Source: Candidatus Paraprochloron terpiosi LD05
Lineage (GTDB): Bacteria > Cyanobacteriota > Cyanobacteriia > Cyanobacteriales > Prochloraceae
DNA: 64,000 nt
Direction of reading: 5' to 3'
Assembly: GCA_018141785.1 (NCBI GenBank)
Contig: CP073341.1
Location: forward strand, 434,001-498,000
Numbering within the stretch: position 1 is the first letter of the stretch; each line of letters opens with the position of its first letter. Below are positions 1 through 8,569 of the stretch, piece by piece. Below the pieces are notes generated by a model that was not told the origin of the DNA, ran no database searches, and worked only from the letters and a program-made list of their open reading frames with translations. The translations under genes and the position numbers were made by a program.

Positions 1-201
1 TAAAACATCTGTCGCTGCTGCTGCTTCCCTGTTATCCTCTGTCACTTTTACCCGGTATTGCTGGTGCAAAAAATCACGCCGTGACTTTTCCGGTTCGCTC
101 ACCAACATTTTCTTGGCAGGGTAAATCTCTTTAGTAAGAAGGCGGGATAGGATTGCTTCTCCCATGACCCCGCCGCCAATGATACCTAACTTGATAGTCA
201 T
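1..201 (-). CDS. proC: Pyrroline-5-carboxylate reductase, N-terminal part
   Basis: Catalyses the last step of proline synthesis, NAD(P)H reduction of pyrroline-5-carboxylate, in the cytosol. Only the first 67 codons lie in the window; the gene runs off the left edge. The N-terminus reads MTIKLGIIGGGVMGEAIL, with the Rossmann dinucleotide-binding glycines (GxGxMG type) expected of ProC. The ATG is 14 bases before the sepF stop region on the same strand, so it probably follows sepF in one transcript, the common cyanobacterial order sepF-proC. Truncation is due to the window edge only. Confidence 0.9.
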   Translation of the reverse strand, partial: MTIKLGIIGGGVMGEAILSRLLTKEIYPAKKMLVSEPEKSRRDFLHQQYRVKVTEDNREAAAATDVL

Positions 202-215
202 GCAATAGTCCTGCT

Positions 216-803
216 TTACTGAGCTATCCGACTTGCTTCAGGAGCCCAAGCAGTAGGCGCTGTCTGATGCGCGGGACTCTTTTGGGTAGGTTTAGGAGCG
301 ACCTGTAACACTCCCGACTGGGTGCTGACTTGAACGCAGCTTGGGGTAAACAGGAAAATGCTCTCGCCAATGCGCTCTTGATGACCGTCGATGGCGTAAG
401 TGCCTCCAGCAACAAAGTCTACGGCCCTTTGCGCCTCATCCGGGTCCATCACGTTTAAATTGAGAACCACAGAACGTCGCTCTCGCAGTACTTGAATCAC
501 TTGAGGCATTTCCTCAAAAGAACGGGGCTCGAACACTACCACTTCTGAAATACCGTTATTAACTCCAGGCATTCCAATCACATTACTTCTTGTATTTGAT
601 TCCATTGTTGCTTCCTCTGTTAAGTTTGACCTTCCGGCTTGACGTCGGCTACCTCGATGCTTTTCTTCCCTTACCGGGGAATGCTCTTGCTGATAAGAAT
701 TTTGGTTGTCATTCCCATCCATTTCCTCATATTCATATTCTTCGTATTCTTCAGCTTCATTGAGACCTACGAAATCTTTTAGCTTCCCCAAGATTGAGTT
801 CAT
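216..803 (-). CDS. sepF: Cell division protein SepF (Cdv2)
   Basis: SepF bundles and anchors FtsZ at the division septum; in cyanobacteria it was named Cdv2. The 195-residue product has an acidic, low-complexity N-terminal third ([15 protein letters not shown]) after a membrane-binding-like start [14 protein letters not shown], and a C-terminal SepF domain (about residues 85-170) with [32 protein letters not shown] and [13 protein letters not shown], all family signatures. Length is usual for cyanobacteria. It lies directly upstream of proC on the same strand. Confidence 0.93.
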   Translation of the reverse strand: MNSILGKLKDFVGLNEAEEYEEYEYEEMDGNDNQNSYQQEHSPVREEKHRGSRRQAGRSNLTEEATMESNTRSNVIGMPGVNNGISEVVVFEPRSFEEMPQVIQVLRERRSVVLNLNVMDPDEAQRAVDFVAGGTYAIDGHQERIGESIFLFTPSCVQVSTQSGVLQVAPKPTQKSPAHQTAPTAWAPEASRIAQ

Positions 804-1414
804 AGTGCACTTTCCTTCACAACTCTATTAATAAATAAATAGGATATATCTCTCAGATTGCAATGGAATTCAATCACAAAGGAACACGAAATTCGCAGCT
901 TCCGCAAACTTACTATCCCGCAGGGATACGCGAAGCAGCGCAGTATCGCATTTCTTCACAACCAAAAATGCCTAGCAGTCATCAGTTATCCTAAATTTAA
1001 GGACCACTATAGCTTAGAAATGTTTAACTAACAGTAGCTAATTCAGTTTTGCGCCAATAGCACGGACAGTCTTGCCCAGTAACTCGACCCCAGTCAAGCG
1101 GTCTGTTCCGTATTTTCCCTGACTTGATTCTATTCTTAAGATTTAATTTGGGATCGCTTATCGTAGTAGCGCGTCTAGGCGGTGGGTCCAATATCTTAGT
1201 ATGGATAAACCATACACCCTAAATATATTTAATAAAGTATGCTCAAGTTAAAAGATTCCACAGATGAATCGATTTGGCTCCAACGCAGTTGCCACTGTCA
1301 GCTAGGAGCGGTGATCGGTCGCACGTCAGGTATGATACCAGAGGTGCTGGTAACAGGGACTTATACTATAAAGATATTGCTAATTCGTCATTGTTTCGGC
1401 TCAGGGGAAAAATT
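804..1414. other. Intergenic region between sepF and pilM
   Basis: About 610 bases between divergently transcribed sepF and pilM, which must hold both promoters. No convincing coding sequence is seen; the short open frame that extends upstream of pilM lacks family similarity. A GC-rich patch around 915-950 (ATCCCGCAGGGATACGCG) looks like a fragment of a dispersed palindromic repeat. No promoter can be called with confidence. Confidence 0.5.
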
Positions 1415-2518
1415 ATGTTAGGTCGTTTAACCAGTTTATTGAGAAGAAATGCCAATGGTATCGGAATCGAACTGGCTCCAGAACGGATCAATATCGTCCA
1501 ACTGCGAAAGCACAAACAGCAATACAAACTGGTAGCAAATTGTTCTGCTGAAGTTCCAGAAGGAATATTTGAAGAGGGAAAAATTGCTGATGGGTCAGTT
1601 TTAGCAGAACTGATTCAAGATACCTTGGCTAGCAATAATATTAAATCAACAAGAGTGGCTACCGCAGTGCCGATGCGAGAAGCAATCATGCGGATCGTAC
1701 CCATTCCAGCAGAACTAGACGATCAAGAATTGCACGATGCGGTACTGAATACTGAGGCGGCCCTATACCTACCTTATCCTCGCGAAGAAGTAGATTTGGA
1801 TTACCAAAAGCTCGGTTACTTTGAAGATGAAGATGGGATTGAAAAAGTAAATGTACTGCTGGTGGCCACCAAAAGGGAAATTACCGATCTGTATATGGAT
1901 ACTTTCCTTCAGGCTGGGTTAGAGATAGATGTTTTGGAGCTCAACAGCTTTGCTCTAATTAGAACAATCAGAGAGCAATTGCATCAATTTGGCTCTACAA
2001 AAGCAGTAGTGCTAGTGGATCTGGAATTCGACAGCACGGAAATTGCTATCATTGTAGAAGGGGTGCCAAAATTTTCCCGTACTATCCCCACGGGGACATA
2101 TCAATTGCAAACCGCTCTGTCGCAAGCAATGAATTTACCACCTTCGAGAAATATCGAACTGTTACAAGGAATGATAATCCTAGATGAGCAGTCTCAAAGT
2201 GCAGGTCCTCGTGGAACATCCATTAATCCAGGAATGGCCGCTTTATTAAGGGTGTTAGGACAGCTTACCGACGAACTGCGTCGTTCCGTTGATTTTTATC
2301 TGAATCAGAGCGATGATCTAGAAGTAGTGCAGTTCTTACTAGCAGGGCCAGGAGGGGGAATTGAACAGCTCGATGAGTTCATAACGAGGCGATTAGGTCT
2401 GCCAACGATGCAAATAGATCCGATAACTTCTCTTTCTTTAGAAGTAGATGAAGAAATTCCCCTCGTTCAAAGACCGGGATTGGCAACCGTATTGGGTTTA
2501 GGACTGCGGGAGGTGTAA
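1415..2518 (+). CDS. pilM: Type IV pilus assembly protein PilM
   Basis: Actin-like cytoplasmic ATPase-fold protein that binds the N-terminus of PilN and links the pilus alignment complex to the motor side. The start is set at MLGRLTSLLRRNANGIGIEL because homology begins with the GIGIELAPERINIVQL strand; the frame remains open upstream to 1274 but without family features. Further landmarks are the AVPMREAIMRIVPIP region, a PilM-like VLVDLEFDSTEIAIIVEG phosphate-binding strand and a C-terminal LLAGPGGGIEQLDEFI. About 367 residues, normal. First gene of pilMNOQ, 3 bases before pilN. Confidence 0.93.
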   Translation: MLGRLTSLLRRNANGIGIELAPERINIVQLRKHKQQYKLVANCSAEVPEGIFEEGKIADGSVLAELIQDTLASNNIKSTRVATAVPMREAIMRIVPIPAELDDQELHDAVLNTEAALYLPYPREEVDLDYQKLGYFEDEDGIEKVNVLLVATKREITDLYMDTFLQAGLEIDVLELNSFALIRTIREQLHQFGSTKAVVLVDLEFDSTEIAIIVEGVPKFSRTIPTGTYQLQTALSQAMNLPPSRNIELLQGMIILDEQSQSAGPRGTSINPGMAALLRVLGQLTDELRRSVDFYLNQSDDLEVVQFLLAGPGGGIEQLDEFITRRLGLPTMQIDPITSLSLEVDEEIPLVQRPGLATVLGLGLREV

Positions 2519-2521
2519 CCA

Positions 2522-3262
2522 ATGTATAACCTAGATGTAAACTTTCTCAAAGATAGGGGTTTGGGTGGCAGTTCCAGTCAGGGTAAACTCCCAACCCTGA
2601 AACTAAACATAGAGATTGGGGAAATGGTTCCCCTGATTGCTGGAGCGGTAGTAATGGTTCTGTTACCCGTTCTTGCATTTAGCTGGTTATTAGCTCTGAA
2701 AGCTCTAACAGCTAAAACCCAGAAGGACATTCAGAATATTGAGCAAAACATTAAAGATTTAGAAGCTAAAAGAGCTACGGTAAAAAAGCTGGAGGAAAGA
2801 CTAAACACACTTAAACAAGAATCTAGAGCGCTTGTTTCGGTCTTTGACCGTATAAAGCCTTGGTCGGCAATATTACAAGACATTAGTGATCGAACTCCTG
2901 TTAGTGTCCAAATTGACTCCATACAGGATACATCTGGTCTGCTGCAAATCGACGGAATGGCAGCTTCATACGAGGATGTAACGGATTTCGTCCTGACTTT
3001 AAAAGAGTCAAAATTTTTTCTAGCCACGAACATCGAATTGAAAAGTGCTAGGTTGACTTCCAACCCCAGTCAATTAGACTATAACTCAGTCGTAGAAGGA
3101 ATCACTTTAGAAGTGGAACTTCCTCAAGTAGTGGAGTACCAAATTGAAGCAGAACTGAGTGAAACCCCAGCCTCTGAGCTACTGCGAGAGCTAGAGCAAA
3201 AGGGGGCTGTGGGCTTGGTAAATCGGATTAAAACTCTTAAGGAGCAAGAATTATTACAATGA
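2522..3262 (+). CDS. pilN: Type IV pilus assembly protein PilN
   Basis: Inner-membrane bitopic protein of the pilus alignment complex, pairing with PilM in the cytoplasm and PilO in the periplasm. The start MYNLDVNFLKDRG carries the short cytoplasmic PilM-binding segment; a transmembrane helix follows at about residues 37-62 (PLIAGAVVMVLLPVLAFSWL), then a coiled coil (residues 65-105) and the fimbrial-assembly PilN domain. It follows pilM by 3 bases and overlaps pilO by 4 bases (ATGA), so translation is probably coupled. Confidence 0.92.
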   Translation: MYNLDVNFLKDRGLGGSSSQGKLPTLKLNIEIGEMVPLIAGAVVMVLLPVLAFSWLLALKALTAKTQKDIQNIEQNIKDLEAKRATVKKLEERLNTLKQESRALVSVFDRIKPWSAILQDISDRTPVSVQIDSIQDTSGLLQIDGMAASYEDVTDFVLTLKESKFFLATNIELKSARLTSNPSQLDYNSVVEGITLEVELPQVVEYQIEAELSETPASELLRELEQKGAVGLVNRIKTLKEQELLQ

Positions 3263-3954
3263 CATTCTCAGAAGATTTTACTGACTTCAAAGGGGAGGAA
3301 CTAGAGGAAGGTTCTAATTATCCTACAGCTTTTGGCATTACTTTTACCCCGGTAGTAAGCGGGATAACTTTCGCAATTATCGGTTTGTTGGGCGGTTTAT
3401 ATATCTTCATGAACTTGGTAATACCCGCTCAGGAAAATTCTCAAAATTTAAAAACCACAAAAGAACAAGAAGAGAGTAAGGTAAAACTACTAGAGAGTAT
3501 CAGATTAGACGAAGAAAAGGTAAGACTAGAGAGAGAAGTTCAAGAAGCGCAAAGCCTAAAACCGCAAATATTAGGAGTTTTTGCTGACGGTAGCCAAAAC
3601 TCAGACACTTTGTTAATAAATCTGAATAGTTTCATTGAGGGAAGAAGAGCGAAATTACTCAGCTTTACTGCCGAAGATTCCGAAGAAGTCATTACAGATG
3701 ATTCTCTCGGTACAGAAGTAAACGGGAAGCTAAAACGTCAGACGTATAAGTTGGAAATTGATGGTACTTTTGAACAGACTAAGTCGATTCTGCGCAATAT
3801 AGAGCGCCTGCAATCTTTGTTGATGGTTAAAGATTTTGACTCTAAAGTTACGGAAAAACCCACTTTATTGTTCGATGGGGAAAAAGTTATTTCTCAAGGG
3901 GAAACCAAGTTGACCACTAAATTTACAGTGGAAGCCATCTTACCTTTGGACTAA
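3259..3954 (+). CDS. pilO: Type IV pilus assembly protein PilO
   Basis: Bitopic inner-membrane partner of PilN. Predicted order: cytoplasmic acidic N-terminus, transmembrane helix at about residues 36-55 (FAIIGLLGGLYIFMNLVIPA), coiled coil to about residue 95, then a ferredoxin-like periplasmic domain with QTYKLEIDGTFEQTKSIL, the usual PilO pattern. 231 residues. The ATG overlaps the pilN stop by 4 bases. Assignment rests on position and architecture as much as on sequence, because PilO is poorly conserved. Confidence 0.88.
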   Translation: MTFSEDFTDFKGEELEEGSNYPTAFGITFTPVVSGITFAIIGLLGGLYIFMNLVIPAQENSQNLKTTKEQEESKVKLLESIRLDEEKVRLEREVQEAQSLKPQILGVFADGSQNSDTLLINLNSFIEGRRAKLLSFTAEDSEEVITDDSLGTEVNGKLKRQTYKLEIDGTFEQTKSILRNIERLQSLLMVKDFDSKVTEKPTLLFDGEKVISQGETKLTTKFTVEAILPLD

Positions 3955-3988
3955 AGTAGAGTCACATAGTAAAATTGAGGAGTGAAGG

Positions 3989-6118
3989 ATGAAAAAATCT
4001 GGCCATGATTGTATTCCGTACAAATTACGACGAAGAATTTTAGCTGGGGCAGCACTAATGCTCCTAACAGTAGAACCAGTGATTGCTCAGAGTACTAAAG
4101 TGGCGGAAGTGGAGCAGCCGCTGCAAATTGCTCAGACTTCAGAACCCCCAATTCCCTTAATTCCTGATCCAGAAATTATTATTCAAGATAATCCCCGATT
4201 TGCTGGCCAAGACAATCCCCAACCAGCAGTAGGAGCAACTCCCCCCTATTTACCCAGAGCTGTTGCTCCACCAGTGGGAGATATATCTGTTTCTAACATC
4301 CCTTCAACTCCTGACATTCTGGATCTGGGAACCCTAGGAAGAAAACCAGTACCCCGTCTGGTGTTGCGAGAAGCTCCAGTGCTACAAGTACTGAATATTC
4401 TGGCTGATGAGGCTAATCTGAACCTGATTTTTAGTGATCAGGGTGAAGCCGTAAATACAACTGTAGACCTAAATATTACAAACGAGTCGGTTCAAAACCT
4501 ATTTAATGATTTACTGCAAATTTCCGGTTTGCAAGCAAATCGCCGGGGACGGACTCTATTTGTGGGTGCTAAGTTGCCCCAATCAGCTCGTAATTTAATT
4601 ACCCGCACCTTCCGTCTCAATCAAGCTAGTGCTTCTGGTGTGTCTGCTTTCCTTGCTACTCAAGGAGCAGCAGTGCAACAATTGGTGACTCCAATTGAAG
4701 AAATTACAGATCCAGTAACTAATAGAGTTGTTCAAAGAAGAGAACTACCAACAGAACTAAGACCCATTACTGCCAACCAGCCTAAAGATTCCACAGCCCC
4801 TTTATTACTCAGGGGATTGACGGTGACAACGGATGAGCGGAATAATTCTCTCACTATGGTAGGCTCCCCCCGCCAAGTTCAAATTGCCACCTCTTTCTTG
4901 GTGCAAATGGATGCTCGTCGCCGTCAGGTGGCAGTAAATGTGAAGGTGCTCGATGTAAATCTAAACAACACAGATAACTTCAGTGCTAGCTTTTCCTTTG
5001 GCGCTGGGGATGGATTTTTTGTCACCGATGGTGGGAACTCATTCTTTAACTACGGGGGCGTGAATCCCCCCTCACAGAATCAGGCTGCTGGCAGTCTATT
5101 TGGACCACCAGTGATAAGTTTTCCCGTAGAAGGTAGTAACATATTTTTCGACTCTCAAGATGCCCCTTTTGGAAATATCAATCGGGGTGAAATCGAGTTT
5201 AGAAACTCTGAAGGTGAAATCGAGTCTATAATGGTTCCTTTTGCTCCTCGTCCTGGCTTCGGCACCAATGATAATCCATTTCAACCAGGAGTTACAGAGA
5301 TAGAACCAGGAACAACAACAATAAGAGATATACTAGTACCACTCCGCGACTCCACCGCCCCTGGTGGGTTTGCACGAGACAACAACGGCAACATTCTCTT
5401 TGTCCCTGACCAGATAAGGGAGACAACTCCCACGGAATATACTTTTGAAGCTCCCAGTCTCTTCCAGTTTCCCACTAGGTTCCTGGCTAGTTTAGAAGCT
5501 CAGGTAGTTAGTGGCAATGCGAAGATTCTCACTGACCCCACCCTGGTAGTGCAAGAAGGTCAAGAAGCTACGGTCAAACTAGTGCAAGAGGTACTTGGCA
5601 GTCTTGAAACTGAGATAGACACTGAAAGTGGGGTGAGAACAATAACACCAGTCATTAGGGAAGCTGGTTTAAATATGACGGTCAACATCGAAAAAATTGA
5701 CGACAATGGCTTTATTAATTTAACTGTCAGTCCCGTGGTCAGTGCCGTGGGAAGTACCATCGATTTTGATTCTGGCAATGCAGGAGATAATACACTGAGT
5801 TTACTGAACATTCGGGAACTGAGTTCAGGGCTGATTCGCCTCCGAGATGGTCAAACTCTCATTCTTTCGGGCATCATTCAGGAAAGAGACAGGACAACGG
5901 TCTCTAAAGTACCGATTTTGGGCGATATTCCCCTCCTCGGTGCTTTGTTTAGAAGTACTAATCGACAAAATCAGCGTAATGAAGTCATCGTGCTGGTGAC
6001 ACCGCAAATTATTGATGACTCGGAGAGTTCTGGGTTTGGCTATAATTATGCTCCCGGGCGAGAGGCAAGTCAATTACTGCGGGAACAAGGAATTCAAGTT
6101 CCAGGCGCTCCCCGGTAA
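3989..6118 (+). CDS. pilQ: Type IV pilus secretin PilQ
   Basis: Outer-membrane secretin forming the pilus exit pore. 709 residues. A signal peptide (basic start, hydrophobic LAGAALMLLTVEP, cleavage near VIAQ) is followed by a proline-rich spacer, a secretin/TonB short N-terminal domain (PVPRLVLREAPVLQVLNILA, about residues 117-180), an N1-like domain, and the C-terminal secretin domain from about residue 490 with VPILGDIPLLGALFRS and NEVIVLVTPQII, the secretin signature. A Gly/Asn-rich insertion (about residues 335-470) interrupts the N1-to-secretin linker. Last gene of pilMNOQ, 34 bases after pilO. Confidence 0.95.
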   Translation: MKKSGHDCIPYKLRRRILAGAALMLLTVEPVIAQSTKVAEVEQPLQIAQTSEPPIPLIPDPEIIIQDNPRFAGQDNPQPAVGATPPYLPRAVAPPVGDISVSNIPSTPDILDLGTLGRKPVPRLVLREAPVLQVLNILADEANLNLIFSDQGEAVNTTVDLNITNESVQNLFNDLLQISGLQANRRGRTLFVGAKLPQSARNLITRTFRLNQASASGVSAFLATQGAAVQQLVTPIEEITDPVTNRVVQRRELPTELRPITANQPKDSTAPLLLRGLTVTTDERNNSLTMVGSPRQVQIATSFLVQMDARRRQVAVNVKVLDVNLNNTDNFSASFSFGAGDGFFVTDGGNSFFNYGGVNPPSQNQAAGSLFGPPVISFPVEGSNIFFDSQDAPFGNINRGEIEFRNSEGEIESIMVPFAPRPGFGTNDNPFQPGVTEIEPGTTTIRDILVPLRDSTAPGGFARDNNGNILFVPDQIRETTPTEYTFEAPSLFQFPTRFLASLEAQVVSGNAKILTDPTLVVQEGQEATVKLVQEVLGSLETEIDTESGVRTITPVIREAGLNMTVNIEKIDDNGFINLTVSPVVSAVGSTIDFDSGNAGDNTLSLLNIRELSSGLIRLRDGQTLILSGIIQERDRTTVSKVPILGDIPLLGALFRSTNRQNQRNEVIVLVTPQIIDDSESSGFGYNYAPGREASQLLREQGIQVPGAPR

Positions 6119-6164
6119 AACAGATCCTCCCGCCTAAAGGCACCACCTCGGGGTAGGTTTTTGA

Positions 6165-6222
6165 CAATTCGGTGTGGGGCCCACAACCTGGGTAAGGTCC
6201 AGAATTGCCGATTTTTTCCTTC
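6165..6222 (+). terminator. Possible terminator after pilQ
   Basis: About 50 bases after the pilQ stop, CAATTC and GAATTG arms enclose an inner GTGGGGCCCAC palindrome, followed within a few bases by a run of six T. The stem is imperfect, so this is only a candidate rho-independent terminator. Confidence 0.35.
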
Positions 6223-6329
6223 TCTACCCCCTCTACCAAGTGGAGCAATAGCCCAAATATATGAAAATGGCAGGTTCCTATCCAAAACCTCCCAAAACTT
6301 CTCCCGTTATCAGGGTTGAGTTACTGAAT

Positions 6330-6839
6330 TTAAAAGGCGGGAACGGTACCCGAAGCAAAATCAATGTCGTCAATTTCAAATCCAGTTCCCCCAACTGTGG
6401 CGACTAATTGATTGTTGTAATATATTTTATTCCCGTTGTTGAAGGTATACCTTGATGGTGTTCCCAACAACCGAAGGCTATCAACTCCTGATTGGAAATC
6501 TTGGATCAAAGAGTGAGAGCGGTAAAGCTCTGAAATCTTAAACACATCTCGTCCCGAACCTCCGTAAAGAATGTCATTGCCACTGCCCCCATAAAGGAGG
6601 TCATCGTTATAACCCCCATGTATACTGTCGTTACCACGTCCTCCATCTATGGTATCGTTGCCGTAGCCTCCTAAGAGTCCATCACGACCGTCTCCTCCGT
6701 CAATACGGTCATCTCCACCCCTTCCGAAGAGCTGATCATCGCGGTTGTTTCCTCGAAAAAAAATACCTACTTCATAACCGTAACGGATGGTAATACTTCT
6801 GCTTATGTCATTTCTACGAAATGTAAAAACTAAACAACT
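6330..6839 (-). pseudogene. RTX (hemolysin-type calcium-binding) repeat protein fragment
   Basis: The open frame holds at least six GGxGxDxx-type nonapeptides in a row (for example GRGGDDRIDGGDGRDGLLGG and GGSGNDILYGGSGRD), then a C-terminal tail DVFKISELYRSHSLIQDF typical of RTX proteins, ending at 6330. Such repeats bind calcium in secreted proteins and often serve type I secretion. The frame is closed upstream by TGA at 6840-6842 and contains no ATG, GTG or TTG before the repeats; the first usable start (GTG 6545) lies after them. It is therefore read as a 5'-truncated remnant. A frameshift linking it to lost upstream sequence is the alternative. Confidence 0.7.
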
Positions 6840-6842
6840 TCA

Positions 6843-7205
6843 AATACTATATTAACTGTGATGCTATGTTTTATCAAGTCAATTTTAAATTTTTTTTATT
6901 CATAGCCGTAGCCGTAGGTTGCTGAGTGTTTTATTATAAGTATTTAACCGGATGTGATCTAACTCGCTTCTCTGACTGCTATAACTGATAACTGTACCCT
7001 ACACTGGTCACTGTCAAGGATAATCTTCAGAATACCTAGGCGCAAATCCTCTAAAAGAGCTTAGAATATTGCAGTAAAACTTCGAGCCTATAGGTATTTC
7101 AGCGATGGTTGCGCGAAAATAACCGATTTTTGGTTCGCCTCCGGTGCTCTGGTGAGAGCTGAAGAGGAAAAATAAGGCAAATACCCTAAAAAAGAGAAGC
7201 ACAAG
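6843..7205. other. Intergenic region upstream of the HU gene
   Basis: AT-rich stretch of about 360 bases between the RTX remnant and the HU gene. No gene is supported; a small minus-strand open frame at 7014-7220 overlaps the HU start and shows no family features. The HU promoter should lie here, but no clear -35/-10 pair can be chosen. Confidence 0.45.
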
Positions 7206-7487
7206 ATGAATAAAGGCCAATTAGTAGATCAAGTCGCTGAAAAAGCAACTGTGACCAAAAAACAAGCAGATGCAGTTATTACTACTGCCATTGAAACCAT
7301 CATGGCAACGGTTTCAGCAGGAGAGAAAGTGACTTTGGTGGGTTTTGGCTCCTTTGAGTCTCGAGACCGTAAGGCTCGGGAAGGTCGCAATCCCAAGACT
7401 GGAGAAAAGATGGAAATTCCAGCCACTAAAGTCCCTGCTTTTTCTGCTGGGAAGCTCTTTAAAGAGATGGTTGCCCCTAAGGACTAA
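7206..7487 (+). CDS. hup: HU-family DNA-binding protein
   Basis: Histone-like nucleoid protein that bends DNA as a dimer. 93 residues, the normal HU length. It begins MNKGQLVDQVAEKATVTKKQ and contains the dimer core VGFGSFE, the DNA-binding beta arm with GRNPKTGE and EIPATKVPAF (prolines in the arm tip), and the closing helix FSAGKLFKEMV. The next gene starts 29 bases downstream on the same strand. Confidence 0.96.
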   Translation: MNKGQLVDQVAEKATVTKKQADAVITTAIETIMATVSAGEKVTLVGFGSFESRDRKAREGRNPKTGEKMEIPATKVPAFSAGKLFKEMVAPKD

Positions 7488-7515
7488 TAACATCCCCCTA
7501 GGAGCGTCGGGCAGA

Positions 7516-8562
7516 TTGAAGAGACCAGTTCACGGAGGAAATTTAGCCTGGGCAGCAAGGGTGGCGAGCTGTCCACGGTCACTGATTGTGGATTTTTCTG
7601 CCAGTATCAATCCCTTGGGACCGCCCTCAAAAGTGATGGCGGCAATTGTTGGGTCGATGGAAGTACTCCGGTCTTATCCTGACCCCCATTACTGGGGACT
7701 GCGTTCTGCTCTGGGGCAGTTCCACCAGCTTTCCCCAGAGTGGATTTTGCCCGGGAATGGCTCTGCAGAATTATTAACTTGGGCTAGTAGGGAATTAGCT
7801 GGGCAATGCTCTCAAACTTATTTGTTAACCCCCGCTTTTGGCGACTACTGGCGCGCCCTGGCAGCAAATGGAGCTACTATTCAACCCTGTCCTCTACGAG
7901 GGGGGATAAATTGCCAGAATGTATTGCCCAAATCGGGACTGCTGTTAAATAATCCTCATAATCCCACGGGGAAATTGCTGCGAGTGAGGGAGATTGAACC
8001 CTATTTAAAGCAATTTGCTCTGGTGGTGGTAGACGAGGCATTTATGGACTTTTTACCCCCGTCCGAAGAGCAAAGTTTAATTCCCTTGGTGCAGGATTAT
8101 CCCCATCTGGTCATTCTCCGTTCTCTGACTAAGTTTTATAGCCTTCCCGGACTGCGTCTGGGTTACGCTATCGCTCACCCAGATCGACTGGCGAGGTGGC
8201 AAAAATGGCGGGATCCGTGGCCTGTTAATGCTCTGGCAGCTGCTGCTGGGGAAGCTGCCATCGTCGATAGTCAGTTTCAGGAGCAAACCTGGAATTGGTT
8301 GCCCCCCACCAGGGCAAAATTATTTGATGGTTTGAAGTCCTTGCCTGGTTTACTGCCTTTAATTAGTTATGTAAACTTTATTTTAGTGAAGACAGAATGT
8401 TCCGCTTCTCAATTGCAAGCCAAACTACTGCCTCTTCACCGCATTTTAATCCGGGACTGTCTTAGCTTTCCGGAATTGGGGGATCGCTATTTTCGCGTGG
8501 CGGTTCTTTCTGGGGAGGATAATCAGCGCCTTCTCGATGCTCTTAAAGTTATATTAACATAA
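7516..8562 (+). CDS. PLP-dependent aminotransferase, CobD/HisC type (threonine-phosphate decarboxylase-like)
   Basis: Fold-type I PLP enzyme related to CobD and histidinol-phosphate aminotransferase; the CobD role (making the aminopropanol linker of cobamides) fits best because of the N-terminal motif RPVHGGNLAWAA and DFSASINPLGPP. Other landmarks are GNGSAELL, the NNPHNPTG strand, VVDEAFMDF and the PLP-lysine segment RSLTKFYSLPGLRLGY. A TTG at 7516 (MKRPVHGGN after initiation) is chosen; the frame stays open upstream into hup, but that part has no homology. 348 residues. HisC-like activity cannot be excluded. The next gene begins 7 bases later. Confidence 0.8.
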   Translation: MKRPVHGGNLAWAARVASCPRSLIVDFSASINPLGPPSKVMAAIVGSMEVLRSYPDPHYWGLRSALGQFHQLSPEWILPGNGSAELLTWASRELAGQCSQTYLLTPAFGDYWRALAANGATIQPCPLRGGINCQNVLPKSGLLLNNPHNPTGKLLRVREIEPYLKQFALVVVDEAFMDFLPPSEEQSLIPLVQDYPHLVILRSLTKFYSLPGLRLGYAIAHPDRLARWQKWRDPWPVNALAAAAGEAAIVDSQFQEQTWNWLPPTRAKLFDGLKSLPGLLPLISYVNFILVKTECSASQLQAKLLPLHRILIRDCLSFPELGDRYFRVAVLSGEDNQRLLDALKVILT

Positions 8563-8569
8563 TAACTTT

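Noticed and set aside
1239..1421. Small open frame before pilM
   Set aside because: No codon bias or family pattern; overlaps the pilM frame in another phase and probably lies in the pil leader.
7014..7220. Minus-strand open frame upstream of HU
   Set aside because: Covers the HU promoter and start; no recognisable domain.
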